Shown: positions 25,770-35,540 of the stretch, one piece after another
Numbering within the stretch: position 1 is the first letter of the stretch
Layout: each line of letters starts with the position of its first letter
NCBI GenBank assembly: GCA_910575555.1
Contig: CAJTFX010000019.1
Span: 1 to 64,000 of the forward strand
Reading direction: 5' to 3'
DNA length: 64,000 nt
DNA from: Lachnospiraceae bacterium
Lineage (GTDB): Bacteria > Bacillota > Clostridia > Lachnospirales > Lachnospiraceae
Position numbers and translations under genes: made by a program
The notes under the pieces: model-generated
Database searches by the model: none
Seen by the model: only the letters and a program-made list of their open reading frames with translations
What the model was told of the DNA's origin: nothing

Positions 25770-28700
25770 TTATTCTTCAAAATCTTTTTCTCGCAGATAT
25801 AAATACCCTTCCGGGCTGAATTTTTTTCCTCCGAATAACTTCTTAAATCCACCTCTTTCCGCACTGCTGATAGCCATATCCACAATTTCTTTCACCTCTG
25901 TCAACGTCGTGGCCTCATCCAGCTTTTGTATGTTGCTGATACGGTTATAAAGTGCTAATATTCCCATATCATCAATTTCACATTCCTGCTCAAAAGCATA
26001 TGCTTTCGCAAACTCCACCAATTCGTCACTGGTAAAAACAGGTATCTTAATCCGTTCTGTAAATTTTTTTGCAAAATTTGCATCCAGGCTTAAAGCCTTT
26101 TCAATCCCTTTTCTGGTATCCTCCAGAATAAACAGAAGTCCGTCCGTATCCTGATCCATCAAAAGGGCCAGTCTGGTGGCTGTTTCCTGAGAAATCTCTC
26201 CTGCCCGCTCAATGATGAGATAGCCTCCTGCTATTTTCTTAATTAATTGACTTAAATCCTTCTGGTTCAGGGATTCTCCTGTAATCTTTCCTACTTTTCC
26301 CTCGGGATGGCCGCCGCTCTTTTGAACGGCCTTGATAATATCGGTGGCCAACACGGTTTTCCCGCTGCCCCGGCCGCCCATAATCAGGATATTTCCGGTG
26401 CCGGAACTGCCGCCTTTTCCTTTTCTATGTAAAACCCCCTCCAAGACCTGGCAAAGCTGCTGCTCCATCCCTGTAACCGGCACAAAATAAGAAAAAATCT
26501 CTTTCTGCTCTTCACTCAGTTTCCGGGTGGGCTCTTCTTCCGGCGCAATTCCTATCTCAGATACAAACAGCGTTTCCTCCGGTTCCAGTGTCACTTCGGG
26601 AATGGGAAGCTCTTCCGGTATCGGCTCCGGTTCTGGAACATACTCTTCTTTCCGCTCCAGTTCTACTTTAGGAAGCTGATTTTTTTCTTCCCTGGAAGCT
26701 TTTGCCGCCCGAAATGCAGATTCCAGATAGCTTTCGGCATCTTTTTTACTGGGAGGAGCCTCCGGCTCCTCAGAAACCGCTGTTGGCGTCTCTGGCTGTT
26801 TGGGCACTCCCGGCTGCATGGGCGCTCCTGACTGCACAGGCATTCCCGGCTGCATTCCTGGTTGCACAGGCACCCTCTGCTGCGTCTCTGGCTGTCTGGG
26901 TACTTCTGATTGTACGGGTATTCCTGGCTGCACAGGCATTCCTGGTTGCGTTCCTGGCTGCACAGGCATTTCTGATTGCGTTCCTGGCTGCACAGGCATT
27001 CCTGGTTGCGTTCCTGGCTGCATAGGCATTTCTGGCAACGCTTCGGGCTGTTTGGGCATTCCTGCCGGCGGATTCACTGCTTTTGACATATCCGGCGGAT
27101 TCGGCGCTCCCGGCTGTTTGGGCACTGCCGGTAAAGCAGCCGGCTCCCGGATTACATGTTCCGGTAACACTTCCGGTTCTTTCATTACATGTTCCGGTAC
27201 AACCTCTGCCACTCCCGCTGAATTACCCTGGGACAGTTTCTGTTTCTGTGAAAAACCTTTTATCGGATAGCCTGCTCTGGCCAGGGCGCTTTCCGGCGGA
27301 TATCCTTCTTCCAGAAAACTTTCCGGTGTATAACTGTTTCTTCCTGCAGCCCCTTTCGGCAAATCACTACTCCTGTCTGCCGTTTCTTTCGGCAGATCAC
27401 TATTGCTGTCCGCCGTTTCCTTCGGCAGATTTCCCTGGTTCTGGGCCTGCTCCTCGAAAGAGATTTCCGGTTCCCCTGGCTGCACTCCAATTGAAGCCTC
27501 TCCATTGGCTGCCAATGTCTGCTGTTCTGGTTCTTCCGGCGGAACCATATCAGATTTCATCTCTTTAGAATAGCCTGCCGGCTCCATTCCTGGCTCCGGG
27601 ATATATCCTGCCGGCACCATTTCCGGCTCTGGCTCCGAAATATAATTCTCCGGCGGCAGTTCTGGCTCTGGAATATGGCTCTCCGGCTCCATTCCCGTTT
27701 CTGAAACATAGCCCGCCGGCGGCAGTTCTGCTGCTGATTCCCGAAGATAACCCCCCGGCGGTACGCCCGGTTTTGCCTCCTGCGGATACTCTTCCGGTAC
27801 ATATCCCTGGGGCTCCATTTCCGGCCCTGTTTCCGTCTGATAATATCCTTCCGGCATTATTCCCAATTCTGCACTCTGCACAGCTCCTTCCGGAAGATAT
27901 CCCTCGGCCTCCATTCCCGGCCCTGCTTCTGTCTGATAATATCCTTCCGGCTCCATTCCTGGTTCTGCAGTCTGTGTATATCCTTCCGGCAGCATTCCTG
28001 GTTCTGTCTGATAGTATCCTTCCGAAATCATCCCCGGCTCTGCATTCTGCACATACCCTTCTGATACATATCCTTCAGGCAGCATTCCCCCTTCTGCCTG
28101 ATAATATCCTTCCGACATTGTTCCAGGCTCCGCAGTCTGCACATACCCTTCCGGTACATATCCCTCAGGCAGCATTCCCGCTTCCGTCTGGTAATATCCT
28201 TCCGGCATCGTTCCCGGTTCTGCTCCATATTCCTCCTGCATCAGTTCTGGTTCCGCCTCATCATAGTATTCTTCCTCAGGCAGGAACCCTGCGTCCTGCA
28301 GATACCGTTCCGCCAAAAGCTCCTGAGGAGAAACCCCTGCGTTCAGCTTGGGAATAATCTGATTCAGGCGTTCCATTAACTCTTCCGCTTCCTGCAGCGC
28401 CCTGGCTTTCGCCGATTCCAGCTTCCTCTGCTGGGCAACTGCCATGGCCACTTCTGCCGCCCGTCTGGTTTTCTCCCATTCTGACAAAACGTCCTCTATC
28501 CTGGGCTGCCCGCTGTTTGGAGTCTCCCACCATTCTCCGCCTGAAGCAGTCGGCTGCATCTGACCGTCCCAGTCCTCTGCCAGTAATTCCCTGAAATCCG
28601 TCTGCAGAGAACCGTCAATCTCTTCATCCGTCTCGATATGCCCGTATCTTTCTTCTTCGTATTCAATCCCTGCTTCCTCTTCCTGCTGAGGCATCTGCAG

Positions 28701-29552
28701 ATAAGGAATTTCCTCTACAATTTTCTTAATGTTATCCATGGTATCGGAGACTGTTTCCCTGGTACTGGCCTCCATAATCTGCTGCATGCCCTTTGCCAGT
28801 TCTTCCTGCAGGTTCATGGTATTAAACCGGCCGGTACTGGCAGCAATATCCGGTATCTCCACGGTCTCATGGATAATTTCTTCTGATTCTATCGTATCTT
28901 CCGGCTGCGCTTCGAAGAACTCCCCTCTGCGCATCTTAATCTCCCGGTATTTCTCTTCCTGGTATTTATTCAGGGGCTGATACAGCATCTTAAGCTCCAA
29001 TGCCCGCTCCACATACTTTCCTTCCCCAATCCACAGCACCAGTTCATCGCATACTTCCACGCAGCGCTCACTGCTGCCTGAACGGTGATAGAGACAGGCC
29101 AGTTCAAAAGCCCATTCTTCCGTATATTCCCGCTCCTTGAATTCCTCTAAAATGGCAATCAGCTCTTCAATGGGCAGGCCCTCCAACCGGGCAAGCTGAT
29201 AGCGAAGCACATATTTCAGATTATCGTATGGAGCGACCTCCAGAAATTCCTCATAATATTCCTTTGCCTCCTCCAGATTCCCCATTTTCATGGAAACCAG
29301 CGCAAGGCGGTATATTATGTTCCTTCCCACCGTCGCCCGTTCATATGCCATCAGAAGGATCTCACGGCTGTTCTCATACTGTTTGTTTCTGTCGTATATT
29401 TCCCCAACCATACAAAGGGTGGCTGCACTCTTTACTTTTCTCCAATTAATCGTATCTGCAATTTCTGCCGCAGTACTATAATCTTTCTCTTCCACCAGAT
29501 TTTTCAATTGTTCCAGCTTCAGTTTATATTCATATTTATCCAAACGTTTCAC
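25770..29552 (-). CDS. Giant TPR / low-complexity repeat / P-loop ATPase protein
   Basis: 1260 residues in three parts. Residues ~1-220 are TPR-like helices (NREILLMAYERATVGRNIIY type). Residues ~430-930 are low-complexity: first 8- to 20-residue repeats built on EGYYQTEPGMLPEGYV, then 10-residue repeats of MPVQPGTQPG. Residues ~1000-1260 are an AAA-type ATPase with Walker A MGGRGSGKT and a Walker B-like GYLIIERAGE, where the usual Asp is Glu/Arg. Start is a GTG at 29552; a TTG three codons later has a better-spaced GAGGTG. No signal or membrane segment. I do not know its role; coupling to glgB hints at polysaccharide or storage-granule association. Confidence 0.8.
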   Translation of the reverse strand: MKRLDKYEYKLKLEQLKNLVEEKDYSTAAEIADTINWRKVKSAATLCMVGEIYDRNKQYENSREILLMAYERATVGRNIIYRLALVSMKMGNLEEAKEYYEEFLEVAPYDNLKYVLRYQLARLEGLPIEELIAILEEFKEREYTEEWAFELACLYHRSGSSERCVEVCDELVLWIGEGKYVERALELKMLYQPLNKYQEEKYREIKMRRGEFFEAQPEDTIESEEIIHETVEIPDIAASTGRFNTMNLQEELAKGMQQIMEASTRETVSDTMDNIKKIVEEIPYLQMPQQEEEAGIEYEEERYGHIETDEEIDGSLQTDFRELLAEDWDGQMQPTASGGEWWETPNSGQPRIEDVLSEWEKTRRAAEVAMAVAQQRKLESAKARALQEAEELMERLNQIIPKLNAGVSPQELLAERYLQDAGFLPEEEYYDEAEPELMQEEYGAEPGTMPEGYYQTEAGMLPEGYVPEGYVQTAEPGTMSEGYYQAEGGMLPEGYVSEGYVQNAEPGMISEGYYQTEPGMLPEGYTQTAEPGMEPEGYYQTEAGPGMEAEGYLPEGAVQSAELGIMPEGYYQTETGPEMEPQGYVPEEYPQEAKPGVPPGGYLRESAAELPPAGYVSETGMEPESHIPEPELPPENYISEPEPEMVPAGYIPEPGMEPAGYSKEMKSDMVPPEEPEQQTLAANGEASIGVQPGEPEISFEEQAQNQGNLPKETADSNSDLPKETADRSSDLPKGAAGRNSYTPESFLEEGYPPESALARAGYPIKGFSQKQKLSQGNSAGVAEVVPEHVMKEPEVLPEHVIREPAALPAVPKQPGAPNPPDMSKAVNPPAGMPKQPEALPEMPMQPGTQPGMPVQPGTQSEMPVQPGTQPGMPVQPGIPVQSEVPRQPETQQRVPVQPGMQPGMPVQSGAPMQPGVPKQPETPTAVSEEPEAPPSKKDAESYLESAFRAAKASREEKNQLPKVELERKEEYVPEPEPIPEELPIPEVTLEPEETLFVSEIGIAPEEEPTRKLSEEQKEIFSYFVPVTGMEQQLCQVLEGVLHRKGKGGSSGTGNILIMGGRGSGKTVLATDIIKAVQKSGGHPEGKVGKITGESLNQKDLSQLIKKIAGGYLIIERAGEISQETATRLALLMDQDTDGLLFILEDTRKGIEKALSLDANFAKKFTERIKIPVFTSDELVEFAKAYAFEQECEIDDMGILALYNRISNIQKLDEATTLTEVKEIVDMAISSAERGGFKKLFGGKKFSPEGYLYLREKDFEE

Positions 29553-29641
29553 CTCAAAATGATATAAAAGGTATAAAACTCCTAATTATCAACCTGTACC
29601 CTATAGTCTACCATAATTCACCCTGAAATGTCAAAATAATA

Positions 29642-29676
29642 TCGCAGGTATCATCCATTTCAGATAATACCTGCGA
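29642..29676 (-). terminator. Intrinsic terminator after the AI-2E family permease
   Basis: 10-bp perfect stem (29642-29651 with 29667-29676), loop 15, followed on the minus strand by ATATTATTTT. It starts 12 nt after the gene's stop. Confidence 0.75.
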
Positions 29677-29687
29677 AACTTAAACCG

Positions 29688-31046
29688 CTACTTTTTATTT
29701 TCTTTTTCCGCTTCTTTTGGAGCTTCCTTTTTCCCCTGGTCTTTTTTCGCCGTTTTCTGTATTTTTACCGGCTGCTCCGGAAAACACACCAGAGTGTTGG
29801 TTTCCACATCCAGCTTCTGGGCTTTAATATAACTTCGGGTATCTCTGGGCAGCCGCTTCCGCTTTAAAATGTAATCCAATATTTTCTTGATAATATAAAA
29901 TACAACCGCAAAAACCGGAACGCCGATAATCATGCCCGGAATACCGAAAATTCCGCCGAAGGTCAGTATGGCAAATACCACCCAGAATGAGGACAATCCG
30001 GTGGAATCTCCCAGAATTTTCGGCCCGATGATATTTCCGTCCACCTGCTGCAATACCAGAATAAAAATAACAAAATACAGGCCCTTAATAGGATCTGCCA
30101 GCATAATCAAAACTGTGCTGGGCACAGCCCCAAGATAGGGACCGAAAAAGGGAATCACATTGGTTACCCCTACAATTACGCTTACCAGAACACTGTAAGG
30201 CATCTTCATAATATACAGGCAGACAAAACAAAGAATCCCGATAATCAGAGAATCCAGTATCTTGCCGGAAATAAATCCGCCGAAAATCTCATTGCTTTTG
30301 TGCACGGTATGAATCACTGCATTGGCTTTCTTCCCGGGCAGCAGCGCATAAACGATTTTTTTGCCCTGGCCGATAAAGGATTCCTTGCTCATCAGCACAT
30401 AGACAGAAATAATAATGCCGATAATCACGTTAAACAACAATTTAACAACTGTGATTACCCCGGTAGTAAGGCCCGTCAGAACATTTTTGGTCTGGGGCAG
30501 GAAATCTGTCTGCGCCCATTCCTCAAAAAACTCTGTGCCCTTGATCAGCGCAGTTTCCAGGTAACCGGAAATATTGCTGTCGGAGCTTACATAATCACTG
30601 AGCCAGTCCATAAAGCTGTTTACCTGCTTCGGAAGCGTGCCAATCAGCCCATTGATGCTTCTGTACAGCTCCGGAATTACCATCTGCAGCAAAATGCCGA
30701 TAATAATCAGCACAAACAGCAGCGCGCCCGCCACGCTGACGCCCCTGACCAACCGCTTTGCCTTCCTTTTATTCTTGATCTTCTCCTGCATCACCGGAAG
30801 CAGATGACGCTCTTCAAAATTCACAATGGGCGTAACCAGATATGCCAGAACAAATCCAATGGTAATCGGCTGCAGAATCACCGCCAGCTGATCCATCACC
30901 TGCGCTACCCCGTGAAAACGGTAGACAAAGAAGAAAAATGAAATACTGGCTGCAATCACCAAAAAGGAAGTCAGCCCTATCGCCAGATAGGGTCTGATAT
31001 TCCAGTTATTTGTTTCATTGCCTTGTTTTTTTTCCTGTTCATCCAA
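29688..31046 (-). CDS. AI-2E family transporter (PerM/YtvI-like)
   Basis: 452 residues, about seven to eight membrane helices with the family's long central hydrophilic region (~residues 120-210). The typical C-terminal segments GVTNVIPFFGPYLGAVPS and QQVDGNIIGPKILG are clear. Family members are reported as exporters of autoinducer-2, Na+(Li+)/H+ antiporters, or of unknown substrate, so the solute is open. The C-terminal ~35 residues are Lys/Glu-rich and cytosolic. Next gene downstream is the TPR/ATPase gene in the same direction, separated by the terminator. Confidence 0.93.
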   Translation of the reverse strand: MDEQEKKQGNETNNWNIRPYLAIGLTSFLVIAASISFFFFVYRFHGVAQVMDQLAVILQPITIGFVLAYLVTPIVNFEERHLLPVMQEKIKNKRKAKRLVRGVSVAGALLFVLIIIGILLQMVIPELYRSINGLIGTLPKQVNSFMDWLSDYVSSDSNISGYLETALIKGTEFFEEWAQTDFLPQTKNVLTGLTTGVITVVKLLFNVIIGIIISVYVLMSKESFIGQGKKIVYALLPGKKANAVIHTVHKSNEIFGGFISGKILDSLIIGILCFVCLYIMKMPYSVLVSVIVGVTNVIPFFGPYLGAVPSTVLIMLADPIKGLYFVIFILVLQQVDGNIIGPKILGDSTGLSSFWVVFAILTFGGIFGIPGMIIGVPVFAVVFYIIKKILDYILKRKRLPRDTRSYIKAQKLDVETNTLVCFPEQPVKIQKTAKKDQGKKEAPKEAEKENKK

Positions 31047-31090
31047 AATAAAACTTCCTCTTTTCTTACAGGCCGCTTTCCCCTGGCCTG

Positions 31091-33397
31091 CTATCCTTTA
31101 TAGTAATTAATGAGGCATCCCTTCAAAATAATCGTCCGTTCATCCTCTGTCAGCTCTCCAAGCCTCAGGGTAAATTCTTTCAGTTCATTGTCTTTTACCA
31201 CATAGGCGGAAATTTCTGTTTTCTTCTCCTCTACAGCGCTGCGGATATCCGGAATAAAAATATAATCTCCGTTGGCAAAAGGCAGTTCCCCTTCCGGAAT
31301 CAAAAAGGGCAGCATACCCCAGTTAATCAGATTGGAGCGGTAACGCTTGGTGGCATACTCATTGGCAATATTTGCCCAGCCGCCCAGTACCTTCTGACAG
31401 GAAGCCGCCTGTTCCCTGGCGGAGCCGTCTCCCGGCTTCACTGCAAAAATTGTGCTTCCCACGCCCAGTATTCCAGGCCCGTTCTTTTCCCCGAAGGCTT
31501 TCTGGGGAAACGCCTGATTGATGGCAGCCATTACCGGCCCCAGTTCCTTCACTGCATCAATGGGACAGGTACCTGCCTCCAGAGCTTTCTGCGCCTTCTG
31601 AATCTCCTTGGCGCGCCCCACGTAAGCCGGGTCCTTTCTGGATAAGGTAAACTCTGCCAGACCCAGAGGATTGGAACGGTAAGAAGACGTTTCCCCGGAG
31701 GGAATCAGTTCATCCGTGGTGGTCACCGGATCGTGAATCTCAGACACTACCTTCAGCACCATGTGTTCCGGCAGCTCACTCATAGCCGGCCAGTCCTTAA
31801 TATTGGGGCCGAACCGAACCTCCTGAGAAGGATCTGCCACACCCTTGCTGTCAAAGACGCGGTTTGCATAAATCTGACTGTCAAAGTGATATTTGGGCCC
31901 GGAATATTCCACATCCAGCTCCGTAGCTGCCGTCAGATATCCTTTGTTTGCCGCTGTGGCTGCAATGGAACGAGCATCCATCAATGCTACTGACGCAATC
32001 TGTCCGCTTTGCAGCTTGCTTCCCTCCCGGTTGGGGAAGTTTCTGGTGGAATGACGGATGGAAAATCCATTATTGCCCGGCGTATCCCCGGCGCCAAAAC
32101 ACGGACCGCAGAATGCCGTTTTCAGCACTGCTCCTGTGGCCATCAGAGAAGCTGCCGCGCCGTTTTTCACCAGTTCCATATAAATCGGCATACTGGCCGG
32201 ATATACGCTCAGGGTAAATTCATCTGCACCGATGCTGGCGCCCTTTAAAATATCCGCCGCATCGCAGATATTTTCAAATCCGCCTCCGGCGCATCCTGCA
32301 ATAATTCCCTGATCCACATAGAGTTTTCCATTTCTCACTTTATCTTTTAAGGAGAATTCCACGGCGCCGTCCAGGCTCACCTGGGCCTTTTTCTCACAGT
32401 CCTCTAAAATATCCATTAAATTCTGATTCAGTTCCTCAATGGTATACGTATTGCTCGGATGGAACGGCATGGCGATCATGGGTTTCACCTGATCCAGATC
32501 CACTTCAATCATTCCGTCATAATATGCAACCTGTCCCGGATTCAGTTCTTTATAATCTTCCGTCCGCCCGTGAATCTCATAAAATTCCCGGATAACGTCG
32601 TCGGTCTGCCAGATGGAGGACAGACAGGTGGTCTCTGTGGTCATAACGTCCACGCCGATTCTGAAATCCGCGCTTAAACCGGAAACTCCCGGCCCCACAA
32701 ATTCCATAACTTTATTATTGACATAACCGTTGGCAAATACTGCGCCGATAATGGCAAGAGCCACGTCCTGAGGCCCCACGCCCCGTCTTGGCTTTCCGGT
32801 AAGGTAAACCCCTACCACTCCGGGCATATTGATATCATAAGTCTTGTTTAACAGCTGTTTTACCAATTCCGGCCCGCCTTCGCCCATTGCCATGGTGCCC
32901 AATGCGCCGTATCTGGTATGGGAATCGGAACCCAGAATCATTCTGCCGCCGCCTGCCAGCATTTCTCTGGCGTACTGATGTATGACTGCCTGATGAGGCG
33001 GTACATAGACGCCGCCGTACTTCTTGGCGCAGCTGAGTCCAAACATATGATCATCCTCATTGATGGTTCCTCCCACCGCACACAGAGAATTATGGCAGTT
33101 GGTCAGCACATAGGGAACCGGAAATTTCTCCAGTCCGGAAGCCCTGGCCGTCTGAATAATCCCCACAAAAGTAATGTCATGGGACGTCAGTCTGTCGAAC
33201 TTGATTTTCAGTTTCTCCATATTGCCTGAGGTATTGTGAGCTTTCAGAATGCCATAGGCAATGGTATTTTCGGCCGCCTGATCTCTGGTCACGGAATTTC
33301 CTGTCTCTGCCTGTATCGCTGCAGCCGCCTGGCTGTTTTCCTCAATCAAAGACGTTCCATTTACCAGATACACACCGCCGTCGTGTAATGTTATCAT
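31091..33397 (-). CDS. Aconitase-superfamily hydratase (YbhJ-like)
   Basis: 768 residues. Fe-S ligands are visible: one Cys in [11 protein letters not shown] and two in [11 protein letters not shown], the CxxC of aconitases. Substrate-side motifs include [28 protein letters not shown], and the C-terminal swivel domain [14 protein letters not shown]. Members of this branch are annotated simply as hydratases because they differ from the citrate-cycle enzymes AcnA and AcnB. Whether it acts on citrate here is not decided by sequence. AGGAGG precedes the ATG. It lies alone between the permease and the hybrid kinase. Confidence 0.9.
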   Translation of the reverse strand: MITLHDGGVYLVNGTSLIEENSQAAAAIQAETGNSVTRDQAAENTIAYGILKAHNTSGNMEKLKIKFDRLTSHDITFVGIIQTARASGLEKFPVPYVLTNCHNSLCAVGGTINEDDHMFGLSCAKKYGGVYVPPHQAVIHQYAREMLAGGGRMILGSDSHTRYGALGTMAMGEGGPELVKQLLNKTYDINMPGVVGVYLTGKPRRGVGPQDVALAIIGAVFANGYVNNKVMEFVGPGVSGLSADFRIGVDVMTTETTCLSSIWQTDDVIREFYEIHGRTEDYKELNPGQVAYYDGMIEVDLDQVKPMIAMPFHPSNTYTIEELNQNLMDILEDCEKKAQVSLDGAVEFSLKDKVRNGKLYVDQGIIAGCAGGGFENICDAADILKGASIGADEFTLSVYPASMPIYMELVKNGAAASLMATGAVLKTAFCGPCFGAGDTPGNNGFSIRHSTRNFPNREGSKLQSGQIASVALMDARSIAATAANKGYLTAATELDVEYSGPKYHFDSQIYANRVFDSKGVADPSQEVRFGPNIKDWPAMSELPEHMVLKVVSEIHDPVTTTDELIPSGETSSYRSNPLGLAEFTLSRKDPAYVGRAKEIQKAQKALEAGTCPIDAVKELGPVMAAINQAFPQKAFGEKNGPGILGVGSTIFAVKPGDGSAREQAASCQKVLGGWANIANEYATKRYRSNLINWGMLPFLIPEGELPFANGDYIFIPDIRSAVEEKKTEISAYVVKDNELKEFTLRLGELTEDERTIILKGCLINYYKG

Positions 33398-33457
33398 GTG
33401 ATTTCCTCCTGTTTTCTCTCAATTCATACTCTATCTAAAACCATTATAACCATTTTA

Positions 33458-35380
33458 TCAAATAAATTCCTTAATTTTCCGGTGCAGAAGCTTCATCTCC
33501 ACCGGCTTTGTCAGATATTCGTTCATTCCGATCTTTTTGGCATGCTGACTGTCTCCCGGAGACACATTGGCTGTCAGCGCCATAATCGGCACAGTTCCGG
33601 CGTCCTCCCGCTCCAGCGCGCGTATTTCCCGGGTCGCGGTCAGCCCGTCCATTACAGGCATTCGGATATCCATCAACACAAGCTGATACCATCCCGGCTC
33701 GGAATTTTTAAACTTTTCCACCGCAATCAGGCCGTTCTCCGCCGCATCCACTTCCAGATTCCAGCTCTCCAAAAACGTCTGAACAATTTCCAGATTAATT
33801 TCATTATCTTCCACTACCAGTACCCGCTGTCCCTGGAATACCTGGGAAAAGTCATATTCCTCTTCCTGAATATCTTCTTTCCTGTCCTCTTTCAGCAGTT
33901 TAAACGGCAGCTCCACCACAAAGGTGGTTCCTTTCTTCCGCCTGCTTTTAAAGCGGATGGTTCCGCCCATCAGCTGAACCAGGCTTCTGGTTATGGGAAG
34001 CCCAAGGCCGCTGCCTTCAAAAACCCTGCCTTCCGTGGAACACTCCTGCTCAAAAGGCTCAAACAATACCTTCTGGAACTCTTCACTCATGCCGATTCCG
34101 TTATCTGAAACGGTAACCTTAAGCAGAACTTCATCTCCCTTCCCCGGGAGCTGCTCTGCTTTCATGGAAATCCTTCCGCCTTCCAAGGTATACGAAACTG
34201 CATTGCTCAAAAGATTAAAAAGGATCTGGTTCAGACGCAAATCATCTCCTAAATATGCGTCCGCCACATGCTCGTCTACTGAAATCTCCAGTGTCTGGTT
34301 CTTTTCCTCTGTCTGAAGGGAAAACATTTCCTTCAATTCCTGTATCAGTTCCCGAACATAGAATTTCTTTTCTGCAATGGCAAGCTTTCCGCTCTCTAAT
34401 TTGGACATATCCAGAATATCGTTAATTTTAGACAGCAGAAAACGTGTGGAAAGTCCCATTTTTTCCAGACAATCCCGCACTTTTTCCGGATTTCTCAGAT
34501 TCGTGGAAGCAATATTCGACATCCCCATAATGGCATTAATGGGAGTACGGATGTCATGGGACATTCGGGATATAAAATCCGTTTTGGCCCGGTTTGCCCG
34601 CTTTGCAGCTTCCAGGGCTGTTTTCATCTGTTCTTCCATCTTCTTGCGTTCATCTATGTTCCGGCTCAGGGAAATCTGCATCACATCCTCGCCGTATGGA
34701 TTATCGACGCGGATCACATGGGTATCGGTCCAGTGATAGTTCCCGTCATCTCCTCTCTGCCTGTGAGCCATATATCTGGAATTTCCTCCCGAATCATACA
34801 ATTTCAGCAGGCTGTCCCTGCTGAATTTATTCAGAAATTCCTCCCTGTAATCCGGATGCATACTCTTTGCGCCGGCAGCTATCAAATCGTCAAATTTACC
34901 GGAAATCGGCGCGCAATGACTGTCAAAATCCGCATATTCCACCATAAAATATGTATTTTGCGTCAGGTTAATCGAAATTACCATTGTATAAATCTGGGAG
35001 AGGGCCACCTGCATCTGCATTCTTCTGAGTATCGTCCCCTGATCCAGCTTTTCTATCGGATGGCTGCAGACAGACACCACATAGGCCGGAATCCTGTCCT
35101 CCCACATCACCTCTACAGCGCTGATGTCCACGAATTTCCCAAAAGGCAGATCATAGCTGGTAATAGTACAGCTCTCTTTTCCCTCCATGCTGCAGGCAGG
35201 ACAATGTTTGTGATCGCATTTCCACACCTCATCACAGATGTCTCCCGGCTGAATGGAATGCTTGATGTTTTTCAACCGTTCATTTACATATAATATTTCA
35301 TGGCTGCCCTGTGCAGTAACGAAAATAGAAGCTCCTGCGATACCATCCAGCACACGTTCCAACTGGCTTATTTTTTTCAT
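33458..35380 (-). CDS. Soluble hybrid sensor histidine kinase with Cys-rich PAS-like sensor and receiver domain
   Basis: 640 residues, no membrane helices. Residues ~1-115 form a PAS-like region carrying the cluster CDEVWKCDHKHCPAC and two further Cys nearby. A second PAS-like domain covers ~125-240. The HisKA acceptor is in FISRMSHDIRTPINAIMG, the HATPase domain has N-box and GSGLGLPITRSL, and a receiver domain at ~515-640 has LVLMDIRMPVMDG. The Cys group could bind metal, Fe-S or heme, or sense redox state; this is inference. No separate response regulator is adjacent, so its output partner is elsewhere. Confidence 0.9.
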   Translation of the reverse strand: MKKISQLERVLDGIAGASIFVTAQGSHEILYVNERLKNIKHSIQPGDICDEVWKCDHKHCPACSMEGKESCTITSYDLPFGKFVDISAVEVMWEDRIPAYVVSVCSHPIEKLDQGTILRRMQMQVALSQIYTMVISINLTQNTYFMVEYADFDSHCAPISGKFDDLIAAGAKSMHPDYREEFLNKFSRDSLLKLYDSGGNSRYMAHRQRGDDGNYHWTDTHVIRVDNPYGEDVMQISLSRNIDERKKMEEQMKTALEAAKRANRAKTDFISRMSHDIRTPINAIMGMSNIASTNLRNPEKVRDCLEKMGLSTRFLLSKINDILDMSKLESGKLAIAEKKFYVRELIQELKEMFSLQTEEKNQTLEISVDEHVADAYLGDDLRLNQILFNLLSNAVSYTLEGGRISMKAEQLPGKGDEVLLKVTVSDNGIGMSEEFQKVLFEPFEQECSTEGRVFEGSGLGLPITRSLVQLMGGTIRFKSRRKKGTTFVVELPFKLLKEDRKEDIQEEEYDFSQVFQGQRVLVVEDNEINLEIVQTFLESWNLEVDAAENGLIAVEKFKNSEPGWYQLVLMDIRMPVMDGLTATREIRALEREDAGTVPIMALTANVSPGDSQHAKKIGMNEYLTKPVEMKLLHRKIKEFI

Positions 35381-35459
35381 AATCCCACCATTCCTCTTAA
35401 AATGCGAAAATTTAACCGCATTCTGCGCTGTTTTGTTACCTGAATATATAGATATTCTT

Positions 35460-35488
35460 ATTATAGAGCCTTTTGTCCGTTACTGCAA
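35460..35488 (-). promoter_or_regulatory. Promoter of the hybrid kinase gene
   Basis: On the minus strand TTGCAG (35488-35483) and TATAAT (35465-35460) are spaced by 17 nt, upstream of the 35380 start. Confidence 0.65.
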
Positions 35489-35540
35489 TAAAAATTTCCC
35501 TTTTTCCGCGTCCAGTTCTTCGCAAAACCTTACTGAAGAT

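Noticed and set aside
26702-28357. Several plus-strand ORFs with Pro/Leu/Ala or Gly/Cys repeats
   Set aside because: They mirror the repeats of the giant protein on the other strand; no start sites or conserved features.
27773-28357. Possible CRISPR-like repeat array in 27773-28357
   Set aside because: The repeats are in-frame degenerate protein repeats without uniform spacers.
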